A stretch of DNA of 12,152 nucleotides from an uncultured Clostridia bacterium. Lineage in GTDB: Bacteria > Bacillota > Clostridia > Oscillospirales > Ruminococcaceae. Of the stretch, positions 6,484 to 10,783 are shown piece by piece; the stretch's first letter is position 1; each line of letters begins with the position of its first letter. Under the pieces are notes generated by a model, which searched no databases, was not told the DNA's origin, and was given only the letters and a program-made list of their open reading frames with translations. A program made the translations under genes and the position numbers. The stretch lies in NCBI GenBank assembly GCA_947625455.1, contig CANQOJ010000052.1:1-12152 (forward strand), given 5' to 3'.

Positions 6484-7908
6484 TCACTTGCCTAACGTTG
6501 AAACTGCGCCGAGAATAGTCTTTTCCAGCGCCTCGCGCCCGTATTTGTCAACTTCCGCCTTGTTTTTCTCGCCGTGAGTAAGACAGCCTGCGCCGCCTAT
6601 ACATCCGCCAACGCACGCCATGCCCTCAATGAAATTCGCGTCAAGCAGATTTTTGCTCTTTTTGAGCAGCGCCACTCTGCACGCTTCAATACCGTCGCAA
6701 ACGCAGGCATTGAGCTTGACGTCAAGATTTTGCTCCTTAATGCCCTCCTCAACAGCATCTGCAAGACCTCCGCTTCTTGCGAAAATTCTTCCGAAATATG
6801 AAGCATTATCAAGATATTCTTCTTCAAGCGAGGTTATGTCAAGGTCTCTGCTGTCAAACAGCGCCTGAAGCTCTTCAAACGTCATCGCCGCGTCAACATA
6901 CGGCTTTACGGTATCTTTCTGCACTTCCATTTTCTTTGCGGTGCAGGGACCGATAAACACGATTTTCGCCTTGTCGTCCGTACTCTTTATAAACTTCGCG
7001 ATTGTAGCCATAGGCGAGAGATTATGCGAGATATTTTCCGTCATGTCGGGGAAATTCTTGTGGATAAAGTCAACGAATGCAGGACAGCATGAACTTGTCA
7101 GAAATCCCTTTTCGGCAAGCTCCGCAGATTCCGCCTGCGCTACCATATCCGCACCCAATGCCGCCTCAACCACCGCATGGAAACCAAGCTGTTTCAGTCC
7201 CGCAACAACCTGACCGGGCTTTGCGTAGCTGAATTGACTGACAATAGCGGGCGCTACAACTCCGTAAACTCTGAAATCCCCGCGCTCCTTGCTCTTTTTC
7301 AGCATATCCACAACGTTTATTATGTACGATTTATCCATTATCGCGCCAAACGGACACATATAAACGCACGCGCCGCAGGAAATGCACTTTGAGTTGTCGA
7401 TTTTAGCCGCACGGTTTTCGTCCATTGTAATGGCTTTTACCTTGCAGGCGCTCTGACACGGGCGCTTGCGGCTGACGATAGCGGTGTACGGGCAAACCTT
7501 TGCGCATGCCCCGCACTCCTTGCATTTAGACTTGTCTATCTGCGCTTCGTGGTTTTCGTTGAACGAAATCGCGCCAAATCTGCACGCGTCCTCACAGCGG
7601 TGCGCAAGACAGCCTCTGCACGCGTTTGTAACTTCAAATCCGCCTACCGGACATTCATCGCACGCTATGCTTATAACCTCAATAACGTTCGGATTTTCCT
7701 TGTCTCCGCCTATCGCTACCTTAACTCTTTCCGCAAGTATCGCGCGCTCTTTGTATACGCAGCAGCGCATTGTCGGAGTATTAGTCGGAACAATGATTTT
7801 CGGTATTTCGAGCAGATTGTCAAACAGCGTGCCGTTAAACGCCTGACGTGCAACTTCTCTGAGTACCTTGTATTTTAAGTACTGGACTTTCGTATCAAAT
7901 TTTCTCAT
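6484..7908 (-). CDS. [FeFe] hydrogenase, group B-like, with N-terminal Fe-S clusters
   Basis: A 474-residue iron hydrogenase expected to reduce protons or oxidise H2 with ferredoxin-type electron partners in the cytosol. The H-cluster motifs are complete: TSSCCP with Cys274/Cys275, GPCTAKK with Cys322, and GMACVGGC with Cys432 and Cys436. Their form (TSSCCPA, IGPCTAKK) fits the short group B enzymes better than group A. The N-terminal half is Cys-rich: Cys97/100/105/109, then two standard motifs at Cys129/132/135/139 and Cys175/178/181/185, plus Cys83/86 and Cys151/155. The start has GAGGG seven bases upstream, overlapping the stop of the ferredoxin gene; the two are nine bases apart. It is the last gene of the APH-ferredoxin-hydrogenase operon. 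The HydEFG maturases are not in the window. The direction of catalysis is not readable from sequence. Confidence 0.93.
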   Translation of the reverse strand: MRKFDTKVQYLKYKVLREVARQAFNGTLFDNLLEIPKIIVPTNTPTMRCCVYKERAILAERVKVAIGGDKENPNVIEVISIACDECPVGGFEVTNACRGCLAHRCEDACRFGAISFNENHEAQIDKSKCKECGACAKVCPYTAIVSRKRPCQSACKVKAITMDENRAAKIDNSKCISCGACVYMCPFGAIMDKSYIINVVDMLKKSKERGDFRVYGVVAPAIVSQFSYAKPGQVVAGLKQLGFHAVVEAALGADMVAQAESAELAEKGFLTSSCCPAFVDFIHKNFPDMTENISHNLSPMATIAKFIKSTDDKAKIVFIGPCTAKKMEVQKDTVKPYVDAAMTFEELQALFDSRDLDITSLEEEYLDNASYFGRIFARSGGLADAVEEGIKEQNLDVKLNACVCDGIEACRVALLKKSKNLLDANFIEGMACVGGCIGGAGCLTHGEKNKAEVDKYGREALEKTILGAVSTLGK

Positions 7909-7917
7909 ATTTTACCC

Positions 7918-8163
7918 TCAATTCATTTTTGAAAGAATTTCGTCTTTGAAAAATTCGTCGACATTTTCCGGAAGAACCGAGAATATCTTGTCGTCAACCA
8001 TAACCCTCACGCCGTCCTCGCCGCATTTTTTCATGCAAAACGCGCCGTTCATCTCGGCTTTATCCGAAAGTCCGTTCTCTGCCACAAGTTCCTGCAAGCG
8101 GTTTACAACCCTTTTAGAGCCTTTTAAATGGCAGGCGCTCCCTATACAAATTGTAATTTTCAT
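7918..8163 (-). CDS. Small [2Fe-2S] thioredoxin-like ferredoxin
   Basis: An 81-residue protein with the pattern Cys6-x4-Cys11 and Cys43-x3-Cys47, the ligand spacing of thioredoxin-fold [2Fe-2S] ferredoxins and of NuoE/HydC-type subunits, of which this is only the compact C-terminal part. It probably passes electrons to or from the hydrogenase encoded nine bases downstream. An excellent ribosome site, GGAGGT, lies five bases before the ATG, and the gene starts 17 bases after the APH-fold kinase. No NADH-binding subunit is encoded nearby, so whether it links the hydrogenase to NAD(H) is open. Confidence 0.9.
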   Translation of the reverse strand: MKITICIGSACHLKGSKRVVNRLQELVAENGLSDKAEMNGAFCMKKCGEDGVRVMVDDKIFSVLPENVDEFFKDEILSKMN

Positions 8164-8180
8164 AATTACCTCCTAATTTT

Positions 8181-8924
8181 TTAAATAACATTTGCCCATT
8201 TAAGCAGGAAATCGCGTTCTTCCGCTTTTTCGTGCGAAAGCCTTGCCGCCGCAACAATAGGCATCCACCTGTGAACATAACGCTTGTCAATATTGCTTTT
8301 TTCGCAGAACATCTCAAGATATTTTTCGGCAGTTTCCTCGCCCCATGACATACAAAGCGTAAGATAACTCCACGCCGCGTCGCCCGAAGCGTTTCCCTGT
8401 GATACCTGCGACCAGTCTACAATATACGGCGTGCCGTCAGCGGTTATGATGATATTTGACGGACAAAAATCGCCGTGGCAAATCTTGTTGTGCTTAGGCA
8501 TGCCCTCAAGCCTTGCGTGCAGGTCATAGCGCGTTGTTGCGTCAACTTCCGACGAGCATATTTCGCGGTGAAGTTTATCTCTAAGTTTTACAAGCTGATT
8601 GTTGCTTTTCGAGTGAACTTCAGTCTGTAAATTCACCAGCATTTCAATATGTTCCCCGCGCTTTTCGGGATATTCTTTCATAAGCGCGGAAAGCGTTTTG
8701 CCCTCGATAAATTCGGAAACAATCGACCACTGACCGTTGATTTCCGTAACGTCAAGTATCTTCGGGATTTTAAGCCCCGTTTCCTCAACTCTCGACTGAC
8801 TAAGCGCCTCGTTTAACACATCGGATTTCGTAAATTCGCTTCCGAAACCCTTTACACACTTGTTTCCGTCGCGGTAGACGGTCTTAGCCTGTCTTTTCGC
8901 GATAATATTTTCAGATTTTTCCAT
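8181..8924 (-). CDS. Aminoglycoside/choline phosphotransferase (APH-fold) family protein
   Basis: A 247-residue kinase of the protein-kinase-like APH/choline kinase superfamily. The catalytic loop HGDFCPSN gives His150, catalytic Asp152 and Asn157; the metal-binding VDWS has Asp170. The N-lobe (about 1-75) ends in the hinge-like IVSEFIEGKTL. I chose ATG 8924 because AGGGGG lies seven bases upstream and a near-consensus promoter lies at 8956-8984; the longer open frame to 9023 would begin upstream of that promoter. It is the first gene of a tight operon with the ferredoxin and hydrogenase. The substrate is unknown: family members phosphorylate antibiotics, choline, sugars, amino acids or other metabolites. 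Resistance should not be assumed. Its placement suggests a role tied to fermentation or hydrogenase expression, but this is inference. Confidence 0.88.
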   Translation of the reverse strand: MEKSENIIAKRQAKTVYRDGNKCVKGFGSEFTKSDVLNEALSQSRVEETGLKIPKILDVTEINGQWSIVSEFIEGKTLSALMKEYPEKRGEHIEMLVNLQTEVHSKSNNQLVKLRDKLHREICSSEVDATTRYDLHARLEGMPKHNKICHGDFCPSNIIITADGTPYIVDWSQVSQGNASGDAAWSYLTLCMSWGEETAEKYLEMFCEKSNIDKRYVHRWMPIVAAARLSHEKAEERDFLLKWANVI

Positions 8925-8955
8925 AAACATCCCCCTTAATATCATACCTCTAATA

Positions 8956-8984
8956 ATTATACAAAATTTTTCGTGTTTCGTCAA
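8956..8984 (-). promoter_or_regulatory. SigA promoter for the APH-ferredoxin-hydrogenase operon
   Basis: On the minus strand TTGACG (8984-8979), a 17-base spacer and TATAAT (8961-8956) form a near-perfect vegetative promoter. Transcription would begin near 8949, about 25 bases before ATG 8924, which supports that start. The -35 region is part of a 10-base direct repeat, ATTGACGAAA, that recurs 39 bases upstream (9024-9015), where a second, weaker promoter with a TTTATA-like -10 box is possible. Confidence 0.82.
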
Positions 8985-9030
8985 TATGAAAATATATAAA
9001 ATTTTTCTGCTGATTTTCGTCAATAAAAAA

Positions 9031-9061
9031 TTTACCGACAGTAAACTCCGTTGTCGGTAAA
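9031..9061. promoter_or_regulatory. Stem-loop in the divergent intergenic region
   Basis: TTTACCGACA (9031-9040) and TGTCGGTAAA (9052-9061) form a perfect 10-bp stem with an 11-base loop. Read on the minus strand it is followed by TTTTTTATT, the form of an intrinsic terminator, which would shield the hydrogenase operon from antisense transcripts out of femAB. It could instead be an operator for one of the two divergent promoters. It is part of the 325-bp region 8925-9249, which holds no gene but contains both promoters, this stem and the phased TTAC repeats. Confidence 0.6.
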
Positions 9062-9065
9062 ATTA

Positions 9066-9111
9066 TTACAATGTTGTTACCTATATTACGATATTATTAC
9101 GGTATCCTTAC
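9066..9111 (+). promoter_or_regulatory. Five helically phased TTAC repeats upstream of femAB
   Basis: TTAC occurs at 9066, 9077, 9086, 9097 and 9108, with spacings of 11, 9, 11 and 11 bases, close to one DNA helical turn. Several are preceded by AT or TA. The array ends about 17 bases before the -35 box of the femAB promoter. This is the usual form of a binding site for a response regulator or other tandem-binding activator. On the other strand it reads as repeated GTAA with 11-base period, loosely like the WalR pattern, but the flanking bases do not match well. Confidence 0.45.
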
Positions 9112-9127
9112 GGTTTTGTAAATTGCC

Positions 9128-9155
9128 TTGATTTTTGTTCCGAAACTTTTATAAT
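9128..9155 (+). promoter_or_regulatory. SigA-type promoter for the femAB gene
   Basis: TTGATT (9128-9133), a 16-base spacer and TATAAT (9150-9155). Transcription would start near 9162, giving a leader of about 88 bases before ATG 9250. The ribosome site AAGGAGA lies about nine bases before the ATG. The -35 box differs from consensus at two positions, which fits a promoter that needs an activator. Confidence 0.7.
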
Positions 9156-9720
9156 GAAAATACAGGAAAGAAAAACGGCTTTATCCCGATGAAATCTTGC
9201 CGATGTATTCAACATTTTTACCATTTTTTTACTACAAGGAGAAGCATATATGGAACTACTGGATTTTTCAAATGAAAAGCAAACATCCGAATTTAACGAA
9301 TTTGCCCGCAGTTACGGCGAATTTATGCAGTCAACAAACTGGGGAAAGGTAAAACAAGGTTGGTGCTGTGAGGAAGTGATTTCCCGCGGTGATGACGGAA
9401 AGATAAGAGCGGTTTGTCTTGTGCTTATAAAACAAACCCCGCTTATAAGCCTTATGTACGCGCCCAGGGGATTTATAGGCGAATTGTCGGAGGGTGCGTT
9501 TAATGATATTCTGGAGGGCATGAAGATACTTGCAAAAAAATACCGTTCGGCTGAATTTCTGTTTGATCCAAGGATTTCACAGGAAGATGAACCCGAATTT
9601 CTGAAAAAATACCGCCGTGAAGATTTCATGCCCGTACAGCCTCGCGAAAACGTTATACTTTACCTCGGCAGTACTTATGATGAAACCGAAAGAGGTTTCA
9701 AGTCCGATTACAGAAACCGC

Positions 9721-9886
9721 GCGTTGAAGTCCACCTTTACGGTGGACTTCAACGCTGCACATTTTTACTTTGAATTGCCCTACCGGCAATTCAATTTTGC
9801 TACGCAAAACCGTAAAAATGCGCACTTCCCGAAAAGTGGTTTTGGTATATAGGTTAGAAAAAATCTTTTTTGTAAAGGTTAGACGT
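9721..9886 (+). mobile_element. Multi-hairpin insertion in femAB (about 166 bp)
   Basis: It splits the FemAB frame between SDYRNR and IHKAVNRG. It starts with a perfect 15-bp hairpin, arms 9721-9735 and 9741-9755, loop TTTAC. Next is a branched structure: outer stem 9757-9768 with 9812-9823 (one mismatch) enclosing GAATTGCC/GGCAATTC (9772-9779, 9785-9792) and TTTTGC/GCAAAA (9795-9800, 9804-9809, loop TAC). A short CACTT/AAGTG stem follows at 9823-9838. The right end has GGTTAGA twice (9852, 9877) around an A6-TC-T6 run. No clear target duplication is seen and no transposase is encoded. It is unrelated in sequence to family 1. Exact ends are uncertain by a few bases. It could be a non-autonomous element or a mobile structured RNA repeat. 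Confidence 0.72.
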
Positions 9887-10157
9887 ATACATAAAGCTGT
9901 AAATCGAGGCGTAAAGTTTGAGATACATGATGAAGAAGCCGTTGATGAATTTTACGCATTATACGAAGAAACAGGAAAACGCAGCGGTTTTCCTGTCAGA
10001 GAAAAAGAATATTTTACGCAAATGCTTTCGGCATTCGGCAGTGACTGCAAAATATTTCTGTGCAGAAGCGAAAACGGCGAACCGCTTTCCGCAGCAGTCG
10101 GAATATCAGACTGTATAGAAAGTCCAACCTCAGGCTGTTGAGAAAGCCTCAGATGCA

Positions 10158-10184
10158 CGCATTATGCGCGAGCGCAAAACGCTG
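10158..10184 (+). repeat. Nested mini-hairpin module 1 (in copy C)
   Basis: A 27-base unit CGCATTAT...AAAACGCTG with stem TGCGC/GCGCA around GA. Copy B lacks it at the corresponding point (GATGC joins directly to the hairpin flank), so it behaves as an optional cassette. The stem differs from modules 2 and 3 by compensatory G-C swaps. Confidence 0.65.
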
Positions 10185-10216
10185 AAACGGTGCTGCGGCT
10201 AGGCTTTGTGCCTGCC

Positions 10217-10246
10217 CGCATTATCCGCCTGCGGCGGAAAACGCTG
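10217..10246 (+). repeat. Nested mini-hairpin module 2 (in copy C, second site)
   Basis: A 30-base unit CGCATTAT...AAAACGCTG with stem TCCGCC/GGCGGA around TGC. It is placed inside the 3' arm of the central hairpin, where copies A and D have uninterrupted arm sequence. This second location shows that the module can move or be copied independently of the parent element. Confidence 0.7.
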
Positions 10247-10653
10247 CACCGTTGACGACGCAGATGAGGCTTTATCGACAGCCTGGGAATATGTTTCGGC
10301 AGCCGTTTTACCTATGCCTACGGCGCAAGCAGTTCAAAAAACCGCAGGCTTTATCCGAGTTATTTAATGCACAGCGAGATGATAAAGTACGCCGTTATGC
10401 ATAACTGCAAGGAATATGATTTCGGAGGAGTTCCGAATTATCGGAATGAAAATTCGGCAGGTTACAAATTGTGGCGGTTCAAGCATGGTTTCGGGGGAAA
10501 GACTGTTGAATATATCGGCGAATATTCGGTGTTTTACAGAAAGTTCTCGGCGGTTATGCTTAATCAGATGCAGAAAATGCCGTTCATATTTTCGATAACA
10601 AGAAAGCTGAAAAGGCGTTAATTTGTTTTCTACTAAAACAATTAGTCAAATCT

Positions 10654-10783
10654 CAGACTGTCGAGAAAGCCTCAGATACGCGCATTATCCGCTGCGCGGA
10701 AAACGCTGAAACGGTGCTGCGGCTAGGCTTTGTGCCTGCCGCAGTGCCGTTGACGAAGTAGATGAGGTTTTATCGACAGTCTG
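10654..10783 (+). repeat. Structured repeat family 1, copy D
   Basis: A 130-bp complete copy with terminal inverted repeats CAGACTGTCGA and, at the right end, TCGACAGTCTG, perfectly complementary over the first 11 bases. The central hairpin has arms 10711-10723 and 10738-10750 with two T-G pairs, inner stem AGGC/GCCT and loop TTTGT. It carries one mini-module. It begins 32 bases after the femAB stop and ends on the base next to the feoB stop codon (10784-10786), so it fills the space between convergent genes and may act as a shared terminator (inferred). No target duplication is seen. Confidence 0.88.
10681..10708 (+). repeat. Nested mini-hairpin module 3 (in copy D)
   Basis: A 28-base unit CGCATTAT...AAAACGCTG with stem TCCGC/GCGGA around TGC. 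It occupies the same position in copy D as module 1 does in copy C, 5' of the central hairpin. Confidence 0.65.

Larger units (their letters stand above)
10107..10285 (+). mobile_element. Structured repeat family 1, copy C, inserted in femAB with 7-bp target duplication
   Basis: GGAATAT occurs at 10100-10106 and again at 10286-10292, directly flanking a 179-bp element that starts CAGACTGT and ends ACAGCCTG. Removing one duplicate and the element rejoins FemAB as AVGI-CFGSRF in frame, so the ends are well fixed. Its left terminal repeat is present twice in tandem (10107-10130 diverged, 10131-10154 typical). It carries two mini-modules; the second sits within the 3' arm of the central hairpin, whose base still pairs (ACGGTGC 10187-10193 with GCACCGT 10246-10252). 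It introduces TGA at 10139-10141 into the gene. It encodes no protein, so it must have been moved by an enzyme encoded elsewhere. Confidence 0.9.
9250..10621 (+). pseudogene. FemAB-type peptidoglycan bridge ligase, interrupted twice
   Basis: Remains of a FemA/FemB-family aminoacyltransferase, a GNAT-fold enzyme that adds amino acids to the lipid II peptide from aminoacyl-tRNA. Segment 1 (9250-9720) encodes residues 1-157, including QSTNWGKVKQGW and ending SDYRNR. Segment 2 (9887-10099) continues with IHKAVNRGVKFEI in another frame, 71 codons. Segment 3 (10286-10621) continues GICFGSRFTYAYGASSS and includes EYDFGGVPNYRNE and YKLWRFKHGFGG. Removing 166 bp at the first break and 186 bp at the second gives exactly 340 codons including the stop, a normal family length. 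The first insertion shifts the frame and contains a stop; the second keeps the frame length but has an in-frame TGA. Apart from these the gene looks intact. As read, a protein of 200 residues with a foreign tail would be made from 9250-9852. Confidence 0.88.

Noticed and set aside
8181..8924. Antibiotic resistance gene
   Set aside because: Only the general APH/choline kinase fold is supported. The operon with hydrogenase genes points to a metabolic role, and no specific aminoglycoside kinase subfamily is recognised.
8925..9023. 33-residue N-terminal extension of the APH-fold kinase starting at TTG 9023
   Set aside because: It begins upstream of the near-consensus promoter at 8956-8984 and has no ribosome site, whereas ATG 8924 has AGGGGG at the right distance.
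9770..10141. Separate 123-residue gene on the plus strand
   Set aside because: Its first part is the structured insertion read in another frame; from 9887 on it is the middle of FemAB, and it ends in repeat copy C. It has no start of its own.
9721..10285. Group I or group II self-splicing introns in femAB
   Set aside because: Both insertions are far too short, and I see no domain V-like or group I core. Copy C also has a target duplication, which introns do not make. Other processing is kept only as a low-probability test.
10367..10621. Separate 84-residue gene on the plus strand
   Set aside because: It is the C-terminal part of FemAB. The frame continues upstream to 10286 with FemAB residues, and no ribosome site precedes the Met.
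1..10783. CRISPR-like array from the repeated sequences
   Set aside because: The copies are 77-179 bp long, kilobases apart or in different contexts, and have inverted ends. There are no regular spacers and no cas genes.
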